Part shown: positions 14,996 through 24,543 of the stretch, piece by piece
How the letters are laid out: each line of letters starts with the position of its first letter
Numbering within the stretch: the stretch's first letter is position 1
NCBI GenBank assembly: GCA_041662785.1
Contig: JBAZRW010000004.1
Location: forward strand, 97,327 to 161,326
DNA from: Bdellovibrionales bacterium
GTDB lineage: Bacteria; Pseudomonadota; Alphaproteobacteria; UBA9219
Direction of reading: 5' to 3'
DNA: 64,000 nt
Position numbers and translations under genes: made by a program
Notes under the pieces: model-generated
Told to the model about the DNA's origin: nothing
Database searches by the model: none
What the model saw: the letters and a program-made list of their open reading frames with translations, nothing else

Positions 14996-16122
14996 AGAAA
15001 CGCATGGCTATCATGCTGGTTTTATGCGTCCTCGTGTTAGGGGGCGTATTTGGATTTAAACTCTTTGGCAAGTCGATGATGATGAAGGGCATGGCGGCGA
15101 TGAGCAACCCGCTTCAGACGGTTTCGACCATCACGGCCACGTCCCTGCCTTGGCAAAGCGAGCTTAAGGCCGTGGGCACGCTGCGCGCGGCCAAGGGCGC
15201 GGATCTGTCGCCCGAAATCGGTGGCATTGTGGAAAATACCTTTATGGAATCCGGCCAAGATGTGGATGAAGGTACGGTTTTATTCCAACTGCGCAGCGGT
15301 GACGATATTGCCAAGTTGCAGGCTCTTGTCGCGCAGGCGAGGCTGGCCGAGCTTACCGTGGCGCGTGATCAGGCCTTGATCAAAACGCAAGCCATCAGCC
15401 AAGCGACGCTAGAGACCGATATGGCGGGGCTGGAAAACCTGAAGGCGCAGATCGAGGCGCAAAACGTCACGCTGCAAAAGAAAACAATTGTCGCGCCTTT
15501 TTCGGGACGCCTTGGGATCCGGCAAGTCGATGTCGGCCAGTTTGTACCTGCGGGCACGACGATGGTGACGCTGCAACAACTGGATCCTTTGTTTATGGAT
15601 TTCTTTGTGCCGCAACAGGAGCTGGCGAGAATTCAGGTTGGCCAGAAACTGGCCGTAAGCGCCGATGCTTATAAGGATAGGATCTTTGAGGGCGAGATTG
15701 TGGCCATCGGGGCCAAGGTGGATGACAAAACGCGCAACATCGACGTGCGGGCGTCGCTTAAGAATCCAGATAAAGTCTTGCGTCCCGGTATGTTTGCCTC
15801 AGCGGCGCTATCCACGGGCGCACCGCAAGCCTTTGTGACGTTGCCGCAAACGGCGATCACGTTCAATCCCTATGGCAGCACGGTTTATATTATCAAGGAC
15901 GGCGGCGTGGACGAGGGCGGGAAGCCCAAGAAAACTGCGACGATGACCTTTGTGGAAACAGGCTTAACGCGCGGCGATCAAATCGCGGTTTTGAAGGGCG
16001 TTGCCGAAGGCGATGAGGTCGTGACCGCAGGACAACTTAAGCTGCGCAATGGCTCTTCCGTGATTATCAATAACACGGTTGTGCCGACGAACGATGAAAA
16101 TCCGGCCCCCAAGGATCGATAA
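14992..16122 (+). CDS. RND efflux membrane fusion (periplasmic adaptor) protein
   Basis: The 376-residue adaptor starts at the ATG overlapping the nodT stop. It has one N-terminal membrane anchor (MAIMLVLCVLVLGGVFGFKL). The first half-lipoyl motif is around GIVENTFMESGQDVDEGTVL, a short coiled-coil hairpin follows, and the second half-lipoyl motif is TIVAPFSGRLGIRQVDVGQF. Then come the beta-barrel and membrane-proximal domains ending with GDEVVTAGQLKLRNG. It bridges the inner membrane RND pump and the NodT channel. No lipobox Cys is present, so it is held by the helix. Middle gene of the operon, 3 bases from the pump gene. Confidence 0.94.
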   Translation: MKKRMAIMLVLCVLVLGGVFGFKLFGKSMMMKGMAAMSNPLQTVSTITATSLPWQSELKAVGTLRAAKGADLSPEIGGIVENTFMESGQDVDEGTVLFQLRSGDDIAKLQALVAQARLAELTVARDQALIKTQAISQATLETDMAGLENLKAQIEAQNVTLQKKTIVAPFSGRLGIRQVDVGQFVPAGTTMVTLQQLDPLFMDFFVPQQELARIQVGQKLAVSADAYKDRIFEGEIVAIGAKVDDKTRNIDVRASLKNPDKVLRPGMFASAALSTGAPQAFVTLPQTAITFNPYGSTVYIIKDGGVDEGGKPKKTATMTFVETGLTRGDQIAVLKGVAEGDEVVTAGQLKLRNGSSVIINNTVVPTNDENPAPKDR

Positions 16123-16125
16123 GTC

Positions 16126-19100
16126 ATGAATTTCACCGAAATCTTTATCCGTCGTCCTATTCTGGCCACCACTGTCAGCTTGCTGATTTTGGTTTTGGGG
16201 CTTCGCGCCGTTTTTATGCTCCCCATTTTGCAATACCCGCGAACCGAAAATGCGGTGGTCACGGTCACAACCGTTTATTATGGCGCGGATGCGGATATCG
16301 TGGCGGGCTTTATAACCACCCCGCTTGAAAACGCTATCGCGCAGGCGAACGGCATCGACTACATGACCTCTAACAGTCAAAGCGGCGTTAGCACGATCAC
16401 GGCCAATTTGCGCCTCAACCACAATTCCAACAACGCGCTGTCGGAAATCACGAACAAGGTGAACTCGGTCATCAATCAATTGCCGCCGCAGGCGCAAAAG
16501 CCCGTGATTTCGATGAGCATCGGCCAGACCATCGCCGCGATGTATATCGGCTTTCGAAGCAATAGCCTTTCGCGGGGCAGTATTTCCGATTATCTTTTGC
16601 GCGTCGTGCAACCGCGCTTGCAAGCTGTTGAGGGCGTTCAAACGGCGGCGATTTTAGGGGCGCAGAACTTTGCCCTGCGGGCATGGCTTGATCCGGAAAA
16701 ATTGGCGGCTCATGGCTTGACGGCGGCTGACGTGTCGGCGGCTTTGGCAAAAAATCATGTCATTTCCGGCCTTGGCATGACCAAGGGTCAAATGGTGCAG
16801 GTCAGCCTTAGTGCTTCCACCGATCTGCGTTCCTTGGACGAATTTCGTGAGATGATCGTCAAGCAAGAAGGCGGCGCGATCCTTCGCCTTAAGGATGTGG
16901 CCAACGTTACGCTTGGCTCTGACTCGTATGATGAGCGGGTTGGCTTTGACGGCAAGGATGCCGTTTATATCGGTATTGAAATCGCCCCTACCGCCAATTT
17001 GCTGGATGTGATCGGGCGTATCCGAACCGTTTTTCCTACCATTCAGGATGAGCTTCCCACAGGGCTTGAGGGCGAAGTCATTTATGATTCCACAAAGTTC
17101 GTCAACAACGCGATTAACGAAGTGGTGTGGACGCTGGGTGAAGCGGGGCTTATCGTCACGCTGGTCATTTTTCTGTTCCTTGGCTCGCCTCGTTCGGTTT
17201 TTATTCCCACGATTGCCATCCCGCTTTCGCTCATCGGCGCGTTTACGATGATGATGCTCTTTGGCTTTTCGATCAATCTTTTGACGTTGCTCGCGCTTGT
17301 TCTGGCCATCGGCCTTGTCGTCGATGACGCGATCATCGTCGTAGAAAATGTTGACCGCCATATGGAGGAAGGGCTTTCGCCCCTTGACGCGTCGATTAAG
17401 TCGGCGCGTGAGTTGGCCGCCCCTATTTTGACTATGACGACGGTTTTGATTGCCGTTTATCTGCCCATCGGCTTTCAAACGGGATTGACGGGCGCGCTCT
17501 TTACCGAGTTTGCCTTTACGCTTGTTGGCGCGGTCACCGTCTCCACGATTGTCGCCCTGACGTTGTCGCCCATGATGTGTTCGAAGTTTTTAAAGCCGCA
17601 TCGCCATGAAAGCACCGTCTGGCACGAAGAGCTGGTCGATTGGCTGGAGGTGAAGTTTGAGCATCTGCGCCAAAGGTATGAGCGCGTGTTGGATCGCAGT
17701 TTTAATTTTCTTCCCGTCACAGTCGTTTTCTCTGTGATCGTTTTGGGGAGCACTTATTTTCTGTACACGACCTCACGCGCTGAGCTGGCCCCGCAAGAGG
17801 ATCAAGGCGTGGTCATGGCCTTTGCCACCGCCGCGCCCGACGCGACGCTAGAGCAGCGCCTTTTATACTCCCGCGAGGCGTATAAGATGTTTTCTGCCTA
17901 TCCTGAAACCGAGCATGCTTTTCAGCGCGACTTTGTCGGCCAATCTTTTTATGGCATGGTGCTGAAGCCGTGGAATAAGCGTTCGCGCACGTCTAATGAT
18001 CTTCAGCCGCTTCTTCAGAAGGATATGAGCAGCATCACTGGCCTAAAGGCCGTGGCGTTGCAGCCGCCGTCGTTGCCAGGGGCTCGCGGCTTGCCCGTCC
18101 AGTTCGTGATCAAGACGACGGAAGGCTATGATCGTCTGCAACAAGTCGCCGATGATTTCTTGAAAACCGCGTTGGCCAGCGGCACGTTCATGTTTTTGGA
18201 TACGGATTTAAAGTTCGATCTTCCCCAAGCCACGGTGCAGATTGACCGCGACAAGGCGGCGCAAATGGGCCTGTCGATGAGCGATATCGGTGGGGCGCTT
18301 AGCTCAATGCTGGGCGGCGGCTATGTCAATTATTTTAGTTTTTCGGGACGGTCCTATAAGGTTATCCCGCAAGTCGAGCAAAAAAGCCGCCTGAATAGCG
18401 ATCAGTTGAAGGATTATTATATCACGACCTCTAGCGGCGATTCTGTGCCTCTTTCCACCATCGTCACGATGACGACCAAGGCCGTGCCCCAGACGCTTAA
18501 TCATTTTCAACAGATGAATGCCGCGACTATTTCGGGCATGATGTTTCCCGGCATTGGTCTTGGTGATGCGCTCACAAAACTGGATGGCATGGCTCAAGCG
18601 TCTTTGCCGCAAGGCTATAGCGTCGATTACGGCGGGCAGGCGCGTCAGTTTGTGCAGGAAAAAAGCGGGTTTGTGATGACCTTTTTGTTTGCGCTTGTCA
18701 TCGTCTATCTTGTTTTATCCGCGCAATTTGAAAGTTTCCGCGATCCCATCACAATCCTGATTTCTGTGCCAATGGCCATTGCGGGCGCTTTGCTTTTTAT
18801 CTCTTTGGGTCTGCACGGCGCGAGCGTCAACATTTATACCCAAGTCGGCCTTGTGACTCTGATGGGCCTTATCAGCAAGCATGGTATTCTTATCGCCGAG
18901 TTCGCCAATAAGCTGATGCTGCAGGGGATGAGCAAGCGGGAGGCCATCGTTCATGCCTCTGGCGTGCGTCTACGTCCCATTTTGATGACCACAGCCGCCA
19001 TGGTGCTGGGCGTCATGCCGCTGGTGATCGCAACGGGCGCGGGCGCTTTATCGCGGTTTAATATGGGGCTTGTTATTGCGGCGGGGCTTTCGATTGGTAC

Positions 19101-19185
19101 GCTATTTACGCTGTTCGTCCATCCCGCCGTTGTTCTTATGATCGGCGAAGATCACAGCAAGAAGGCGGCTGCACCTAATACCTAA
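16126..19185 (+). CDS. RND multidrug efflux transporter (AcrB/MexF-like, HAE1)
   Basis: The 1019-residue inner membrane pump begins MNFTEIFIRRPILATTVSL, standard for HAE1 transporters. It contains twelve predicted helices in the usual 1+5 / 1+5 arrangement and two large periplasmic loops. GLVVDDAIIVVENVDRHMEE carries the paired TM4 Asp residues of the proton relay; LRPILMTTAAMVLGVMPLV lies in the second half. Substrates should be hydrophobic or cationic toxicants driven by the proton gradient. It is the last gene of the operon; its stop overlaps the convergent PBP1A stop, so the operon ends without a visible terminator of its own. Confidence 0.96.
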   Translation: MNFTEIFIRRPILATTVSLLILVLGLRAVFMLPILQYPRTENAVVTVTTVYYGADADIVAGFITTPLENAIAQANGIDYMTSNSQSGVSTITANLRLNHNSNNALSEITNKVNSVINQLPPQAQKPVISMSIGQTIAAMYIGFRSNSLSRGSISDYLLRVVQPRLQAVEGVQTAAILGAQNFALRAWLDPEKLAAHGLTAADVSAALAKNHVISGLGMTKGQMVQVSLSASTDLRSLDEFREMIVKQEGGAILRLKDVANVTLGSDSYDERVGFDGKDAVYIGIEIAPTANLLDVIGRIRTVFPTIQDELPTGLEGEVIYDSTKFVNNAINEVVWTLGEAGLIVTLVIFLFLGSPRSVFIPTIAIPLSLIGAFTMMMLFGFSINLLTLLALVLAIGLVVDDAIIVVENVDRHMEEGLSPLDASIKSARELAAPILTMTTVLIAVYLPIGFQTGLTGALFTEFAFTLVGAVTVSTIVALTLSPMMCSKFLKPHRHESTVWHEELVDWLEVKFEHLRQRYERVLDRSFNFLPVTVVFSVIVLGSTYFLYTTSRAELAPQEDQGVVMAFATAAPDATLEQRLLYSREAYKMFSAYPETEHAFQRDFVGQSFYGMVLKPWNKRSRTSNDLQPLLQKDMSSITGLKAVALQPPSLPGARGLPVQFVIKTTEGYDRLQQVADDFLKTALASGTFMFLDTDLKFDLPQATVQIDRDKAAQMGLSMSDIGGALSSMLGGGYVNYFSFSGRSYKVIPQVEQKSRLNSDQLKDYYITTSSGDSVPLSTIVTMTTKAVPQTLNHFQQMNAATISGMMFPGIGLGDALTKLDGMAQASLPQGYSVDYGGQARQFVQEKSGFVMTFLFALVIVYLVLSAQFESFRDPITILISVPMAIAGALLFISLGLHGASVNIYTQVGLVTLMGLISKHGILIAEFANKLMLQGMSKREAIVHASGVRLRPILMTTAAMVLGVMPLVIATGAGALSRFNMGLVIAAGLSIGTLFTLFVHPAVVLMIGEDHSKKAAAPNT

Positions 19186-21716
19186 TACAACCCGCCTGTG
19201 CCTTCGGTGGCTGAGGGGTTGGTGGGCATAGCGGGTGTGGCGGCAGGCGCTGTGCCGCTCGGCGCTGTTCCCTCGGGTATCGTTCCATCAGGTGTGGCTG
19301 CGGGAGGGTTAACGCCGTTCGCAAACTCACCCGTGACGCTGCCGTCCAGAACGGGGCGCGTTTCCGCTTCCTTGGGCTCCGTATCGGGAATAAAGGCTTC
19401 CCAAATACCGGACGGGTTAGTCGAGGGGGTCAGGTTGCCCGTGGCCGGATCGACGCGCACCATGCGAAGACCAGAAGGGATGCGGAACGGTACGGCCATC
19501 TTATCTTTCATCGCTTCCGCCATAAAGTTCTGAAAGACGGGGATGGCGACGCTCGCGCCCGTTTCATGGCTGCCCAGCGATTGAGGCTCATCAAAGCCGA
19601 CATAGACCGCCGCGACCAGATCGGGCGTAAAGCCGACAAACCACGCATCGCGGCTGTCGTTTGTTGTGCCCGTTTTGCCCGCGAGGGGAAAGCCCAAAGC
19701 TTTGAGCCGTGCGCCTGTGCCGCGCTGCACGACGCCTTCCAGCATCGAGGTCATTTGATAAGCCGTGCGCGGGTCTTGGATTTGCACCCGCGTGTCGGGC
19801 ATGTCGGGCGCAGCGATCCCTGCGCTCCAGTATTCAAGCTGGCAGCCCTCGCAAGGGCGCGTATCCGCCCGCCAGATGGTGCGACCATCGCGGTCTTGCA
19901 CGCGATCAATAATGGTCGGCGTTATTTTCTTCCCGCCGTTCACGATCATGCCATAGGCGGCGGCGAGGCGAAGGGGCGTGGTTTCTTTAGCGCCCAGCGA
20001 AAAGGACAAAAGGTTCGGCATGTCATCCACGACGCCGAATTTCTTGGCCTCTTCCACGACGGCGTCCATACCGATGGCGTTGGCGAGGCGCACGGTCATG
20101 ACATTGCGCGATTTTTCGATGCCGACGCGCAGCGGCGTTGCACCATAAAACTCTTGCGAATAATTTTCAGGCCGCCAAAGCGGCATGTTCGGCCCTTGGA
20201 CATATTCAAACGGCGCGTCCAGAACGAGGCTGGAAGGCGTAAAGCCTTTGTCCAGCGCGGCCATATACACAAACGGCTTAAAGGATGAGCCGGGTTGGCG
20301 ATAGGCCTGCGTTGCTCGGTTATATTGGCTGATTTTCGCGCTAAAGCCCCCCGTCATGGCAAACACGCGCCCTGTGTGGGGATCCAGCGCGACAATCGCG
20401 CCCTGTACGACGGGCACTTGGCGCAGGGTATAGGAACCTGCCGGATAGGCCTTGCCTTTGTCGTCTTTTTTGGCTTCTTCCACCAAAATAACATCGCCAA
20501 TGTCCAGAACGTCCGCTGGTTTCTTGATGGCAGGGCCAAAGGTATTATCTTTTAGCTCGCGCCGTGCCCAGCTCATCTCCCCCCACGGCAGATGCCCGCG
20601 CGTGCCGTCCACGACCGCCAGCTCTGCCTCTTTGGCCGAAAGGCCGATCACAACGGCCATCGTCCATATCTCGCCGCCCGCTGGTACGGGGATAGCCTTT
20701 AATTGCGCGTTCCAGTTTTTCAAGGAGTCCAAATGCGCCACGGCGCCGCGCCAGCCGCGATTGCGGCGGTCATAGTCCACAAGTCCGTCGCGCAAGGCTT
20801 TCGTTGCCACATGCTGCAAATGCGGATCAAGGCTGGCTTTCACCGCAAGGCCGCCTTCTAATACGGGCTTATCGCCAAAAAGACTTATCAATTGGCGGCG
20901 CACTTCTTCGGTAAAGTACTCGCCGCCTTGGACGACTTCCGCCTCATCGCGTGCGCGCGTTTGCAAGGGTTCTGCCGTGGCGGCCTCGGCTTGCTCGCGG
21001 GTCAGGCGGCCATCGGCCTCCATACGCGACAGCACCCAATTGCGTCGCGCCACGGCGGCGTCATGATCGCGTACAGGGTGGTAGTTATTGGGCGCTTTGG
21101 GCAGCGCCGCCAGATAGGCGGCCTCGGCATGCGTCAGCTCATCCAGTGATTTGTTGAAGTAGTTGAGCGCGGCCGATGCCACGCCATATGAGCGTTGGCC
21201 CAAGAAAATCTCGTTCAGGTATATCTCTAGGATGCGGTCTTTGGTGAGCGATTGTTCAAGGCGCTGCGCCAGAATAATCTCTCGCACTTTGCGGGCGATG
21301 GAAACTTCGTTGGTCAGCAGCATGTTCTTGGCGACCTGCTGTGTGATCGTGGACGCGCCCATCGGGTGACGATCCCGTCCAACGTTTTGTAGGTTGGTGA
21401 TGGCGGCGCGGATGATGCCAAAGATGTCCACACCCGCGTGTTCATAAAAATTTTGGTCTTCAGCCGACAAAAAAGCGCTAACAACGAGGGGAGGGATGGC
21501 CTTGATCGGCACAAAGATGCGCTGTTCAGCGGCGATGGTGGCCATCATGCGTCCATCATCGGCGTAAAGGCGCGTCATGATCGGTGGCTGGTAGTCCTTA
21601 AGGTAGGTGTAGTCGGGCAGATCGTGGCCGTAATGCTGAAAGAGCAAAAACAGCGCGATCACACCACTGACAGCGACCAGAAACAAAAAGGAAAACAAAC
21701 CAGCCAGAACGCGCAT
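19182..21716 (-). CDS. mrcA: Penicillin-binding protein 1A (bifunctional glycosyltransferase/transpeptidase)
   Basis: The start at 21716 (MRVLAGLFSFLFLVAVSG) places one membrane helix at the N-terminus; a further 24 residues are open upstream but look non-coding. The 844-residue protein has a GT51 domain with EDQNFYEHAGVD and TITQQVAKNML, and a transpeptidase domain with the Ser nucleophile in PGSSFKPFVY, SRN, and KTGTTND. The tail is rich in Pro/Ala/Thr (last about 45 residues). It polymerises and cross-links peptidoglycan in the periplasm. Length and motifs fit PBP1A of alphaproteobacteria. Confidence 0.96.
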   Translation of the reverse strand: MRVLAGLFSFLFLVAVSGVIALFLLFQHYGHDLPDYTYLKDYQPPIMTRLYADDGRMMATIAAEQRIFVPIKAIPPLVVSAFLSAEDQNFYEHAGVDIFGIIRAAITNLQNVGRDRHPMGASTITQQVAKNMLLTNEVSIARKVREIILAQRLEQSLTKDRILEIYLNEIFLGQRSYGVASAALNYFNKSLDELTHAEAAYLAALPKAPNNYHPVRDHDAAVARRNWVLSRMEADGRLTREQAEAATAEPLQTRARDEAEVVQGGEYFTEEVRRQLISLFGDKPVLEGGLAVKASLDPHLQHVATKALRDGLVDYDRRNRGWRGAVAHLDSLKNWNAQLKAIPVPAGGEIWTMAVVIGLSAKEAELAVVDGTRGHLPWGEMSWARRELKDNTFGPAIKKPADVLDIGDVILVEEAKKDDKGKAYPAGSYTLRQVPVVQGAIVALDPHTGRVFAMTGGFSAKISQYNRATQAYRQPGSSFKPFVYMAALDKGFTPSSLVLDAPFEYVQGPNMPLWRPENYSQEFYGATPLRVGIEKSRNVMTVRLANAIGMDAVVEEAKKFGVVDDMPNLLSFSLGAKETTPLRLAAAYGMIVNGGKKITPTIIDRVQDRDGRTIWRADTRPCEGCQLEYWSAGIAAPDMPDTRVQIQDPRTAYQMTSMLEGVVQRGTGARLKALGFPLAGKTGTTNDSRDAWFVGFTPDLVAAVYVGFDEPQSLGSHETGASVAIPVFQNFMAEAMKDKMAVPFRIPSGLRMVRVDPATGNLTPSTNPSGIWEAFIPDTEPKEAETRPVLDGSVTGEFANGVNPPAATPDGTIPEGTAPSGTAPAATPAMPTNPSATEGTGGLY

Positions 21717-21877
21717 GCAAAACCCGTAAGAAAAGAAGCGAAAGGGGGAAGAGGTATAAGGAGTCCCTGTTCTTTTAGCCCAAACCATCCCGTTTGTAAA
21801 AAGCGGAAGAACAAGCCTTTCTTTTTGCGGGCTTTCCCTGCTAAATAAGGAGGTTAGCCCTTCAGAAAAGACCTCTC

Positions 21878-23536
21878 ATGGATATCCTTGGACTCTCATG
21901 TTTCGATACAGACAGCGCGGCGTGCCTTGTGCGCGATGGCGTTGTTGTTGCGGCGGCTGAGGAAGAACGCTTTTCCCGCCTCAAGCATGAGGACGGCTTT
22001 CCCGAAAACGCGCTGCGTTATGTTTTGCAAGAGGGCGGGATTACGGGCGCGGCGTTGGACGCTGTTGTCTTTTACGAAAAGCCAGCCTTGAAGCTTAAGC
22101 GTTTGTCAGGGCCACAGGCGGCGTCCTATCGCGAAAATACGCAAGCGCTTGCGGCGCGGATTCAGGCGACGTGTGGGGCTTCCCCCAAGCTGATCGAGAT
22201 TGATCACGCGCTTTCCCATGCGGCGCTGGCCTTTTACACCAGCCCGTTTCAGGAGGCCGCTATTCTGGTGGTCGATGGCGTGGGGGAGGTGGCGACGACC
22301 AGCCTTTATCGCGGGCAGGGCTCGGCGCTAGAGCTTGTGCGCGAGGTCGCGTATCCGCATTCGCTGGGGCTTTTTTATACGGCGATCACAAGCTATCTGG
22401 GGTTTGAGGCGCATGAGGGCGAGTATAAGGTGATGGGGCTGGCTCCCTATGGCCAGCCGCTTTATCGGGACGTTTTAAGCGGTTTAATTGCGTGGCAAGA
22501 GGACGGCGGTTTTACGCTGGATCTGTCTTGTTTTTCTATGGACGCGGGAGAGTTAGAGGTTGGCCCCAAGCTGGCCGCGCTGCTTGGCGGCGCGCCGCGA
22601 GAGCCGGAAGCCCCTCTTTCGCAAAGGCATAAGGACATTGCCGCCTCGCTGCAAAAGGTGATGGAGGAAGCCTTGCTGCATTTGGCACAAGGCGCGAAAG
22701 AAGCCACAGGCCTAAGCCACCTTTGCCTGACGGGTGAGATGGCGCACAACATCGTTGCCAATGCGCGGCTGCGTGATGCGAAAATCTTTGATGATCTTTT
22801 CATCCCGTTTGCGGCGGGCGATGGCGGCGCGGCACTTGGTGCGGCGCTGCAGGGGTATTATGCGTTGTCGGGCGCACCTCGCCGTTATGACAGGTTGACG
22901 CCTTACCTTGGCCCCGCCTTTTCGGACGAGGCTTGCCGCGCCGCGTTGGATCGGCAGGGTGTGCGCTATGAAGTGTTGCCGCGTGAGGCGCTGCTTTCGC
23001 GGGTCGCGAAGCTTTTGGCCGAGGATAAGGTGGTCGGCTGGTTTCAAGGACGTATGGAGTTCGGCCCTCGCGCCCTTGGCAACCGTAGCCTTTTGGCCAA
23101 TGCGCGGCGTGGCAGCATGAAGGAAACGCTCAACGAGCGCGTCAAGCACCGTGAGGCGTTCCGTCCCTTTGCGCCCGTTGTGCTGGTCGAACAAGCGGCG
23201 ACCTATTTTGAGCTAGAGGGCGAAAGTCCCGCCATGCTTTATGCAGCGCAGGTTCGCCCCGATCAAAGAGAGGTGATTCCTGCCGTGACGCATATTGATG
23301 GCTCGGCGCGGCCCCAGACTCTCCGGCGCGAGGACAACCCTCTTTTCTACGATTTGATCGTGCAGACGGCGGTTTTGACGGGCGTGCCCGTTTTGGTCAA
23401 TACGTCCTTTAACCGGCGCGGTGAGCCGATTGTGGCCTCGCCCGACGATGCGCTGACGTGCTTTAAGGAAACGGCTATCGATGCGCTGGTGCTGGGGTCG
23501 TTTTTGGTGGTTTCCCAACAAGGGGCAAAGCCATGA
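21878..23536 (+). CDS. Carbamoyltransferase, NodU/CmcH family
   Basis: The 552-residue protein begins MDILGLSCFDTDSAACLVRDG and has AAEEERFSRLKHEDGFPENA, the opening motif of the NodU/CmcH/NovN family. The N-terminal part is a Kae1-like ATPase fold with metal-binding His residues in LIEIDHALSHAALAF; GDGGAALGAALQGYY lies near residue 315. The C-terminal domain carries WFQGRMEFGPRALGNRSLL and FNRRGEPIV. Such enzymes transfer a carbamoyl group from carbamoyl phosphate to a hydroxyl of a sugar or natural product. The acceptor here is unknown and no biosynthetic cluster is nearby. ATGA overlap with comF indicates coupling. Confidence 0.9.
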   Translation: MDILGLSCFDTDSAACLVRDGVVVAAAEEERFSRLKHEDGFPENALRYVLQEGGITGAALDAVVFYEKPALKLKRLSGPQAASYRENTQALAARIQATCGASPKLIEIDHALSHAALAFYTSPFQEAAILVVDGVGEVATTSLYRGQGSALELVREVAYPHSLGLFYTAITSYLGFEAHEGEYKVMGLAPYGQPLYRDVLSGLIAWQEDGGFTLDLSCFSMDAGELEVGPKLAALLGGAPREPEAPLSQRHKDIAASLQKVMEEALLHLAQGAKEATGLSHLCLTGEMAHNIVANARLRDAKIFDDLFIPFAAGDGGAALGAALQGYYALSGAPRRYDRLTPYLGPAFSDEACRAALDRQGVRYEVLPREALLSRVAKLLAEDKVVGWFQGRMEFGPRALGNRSLLANARRGSMKETLNERVKHREAFRPFAPVVLVEQAATYFELEGESPAMLYAAQVRPDQREVIPAVTHIDGSARPQTLRREDNPLFYDLIVQTAVLTGVPVLVNTSFNRRGEPIVASPDDALTCFKETAIDALVLGSFLVVSQQGAKP

Positions 23537-24285
23537 CGTCTTTTCTCAAGCGGCTTCATGGTTGGGCGCGGGGCGTGCTGAGGCCTTTATGGGATATTTT
23601 GATGCCGCCCCTCTGTTTGGGCTGCGATGCGCATGTCACAGAAAACCAGACCCTTTGCGCCGCGTGCTGGAAGGCGATTCATTTCGTGAACGCGCCTTTC
23701 TGTCCGTGTTGCGGCGCGCCGTTTGATTCGCCGATGGGTGAGGGCGCGTTATGCAGCGTGTGCCTTGCCGAGACGCCCGCCTTCACGGCGGCGCGGAGTG
23801 TCTTTTTGTATGATGAGGCCAGCAAGCCCCTTTTGCTGCGCTTTAAACATGCCGATCAATTGCAGGGGTTGCCGTTGTTTGTGCAGGGGCTCGCGCGGGC
23901 GGGGGAAGTTTTTTGGCCGGAGGTTGACGGAATCGTTCCCGTCCCGTTGCATCGCTGGCGGCTTTTGAAGCGGCGCTATAATCAGTCTGCCTTGTTGGCC
24001 ACCGCCTTGGGCAAGCGCGTTCAAAAGCGGGTTTTGGTCGATGCCTTGGTGCGCGAGAGGCCTACGCCGCCCCAAGGGCACTTTTCGAAAAAGCAGCGCC
24101 TTTTGAATGTGCGTGGCGCGTTTGCCCTGCGCGGCGGCGTGGACGTGCGTGGCCTTAAGCTCATTGTGGTGGATGACGTAATGACGTCGGGCGCGACGGT
24201 TAATGAATGTGCCCGAATCCTCCTTGCGGCGGGGGCAGCGCGGGTGGATGTCCTGACGCTGGCGCGGGTTAAGGGCGCGGATTGA
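23533..24285 (+). CDS. comF: ComF-family phosphoribosyltransferase-like protein
   Basis: The 250-residue protein has an N-terminal zinc-finger-like region (CLGCDAH, CAACWK, CPCCGAPF, CSVC: four Cys pairs within about residues 29-80) and a C-terminal type I PRTase domain with the PRPP loop LIVVDDVMTSGATVNEC. Family members support DNA uptake during transformation in some bacteria, but in many proteobacteria the role is unproven. It overlaps the carbamoyltransferase stop codon and is the last gene before the nusA leader. No competence pilus genes are adjacent. Confidence 0.9.
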   Translation: MTSFLKRLHGWARGVLRPLWDILMPPLCLGCDAHVTENQTLCAACWKAIHFVNAPFCPCCGAPFDSPMGEGALCSVCLAETPAFTAARSVFLYDEASKPLLLRFKHADQLQGLPLFVQGLARAGEVFWPEVDGIVPVPLHRWRLLKRRYNQSALLATALGKRVQKRVLVDALVRERPTPPQGHFSKKQRLLNVRGAFALRGGVDVRGLKLIVVDDVMTSGATVNECARILLAAGAARVDVLTLARVKGAD

Positions 24286-24451
24286 TTCTGGGGATAACAG
24301 CCTGAACCATCAGATTCATAAGAGAAAATCGTGGTTAAAAGGAGTGGGCGTCACGAAAGGGGGCTTTTTAAGCTTAACATCGCTGCGATATCTCTTGCTT
24401 TTTGCGTGGGTGAGTCTATGATGCGTTGCAAATCCGATGGTTAGTATGAGC

Positions 24452-24476
24452 GGTGGGCCAAAAGCCCGCCTTTTTT
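24452..24476 (+). terminator. Rho-independent terminator/attenuator before nusA
   Basis: GGTGGGC (24452-24458) pairs with GCCCGCC (24464-24470) over a 5-base loop, followed by six T (24471-24476). It ends 67 bases before the nusA start. It may end the comF transcript or act as a leader attenuator, since nusA operons often have one. Confidence 0.75.
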
Positions 24477-24543
24477 ATTGCCCAAAGCGGGTGGTTTCCA
24501 AAACAGATTAGGTTCACAGCAAGGTTTAGGACGAGGTTCGAAA

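Noticed and set aside
19182..19185. Overlap of the RND and PBP1A genes as an error
   Set aside because: The stops simply overlap on opposite strands (TAA and TAG sharing bases); both proteins end normally.
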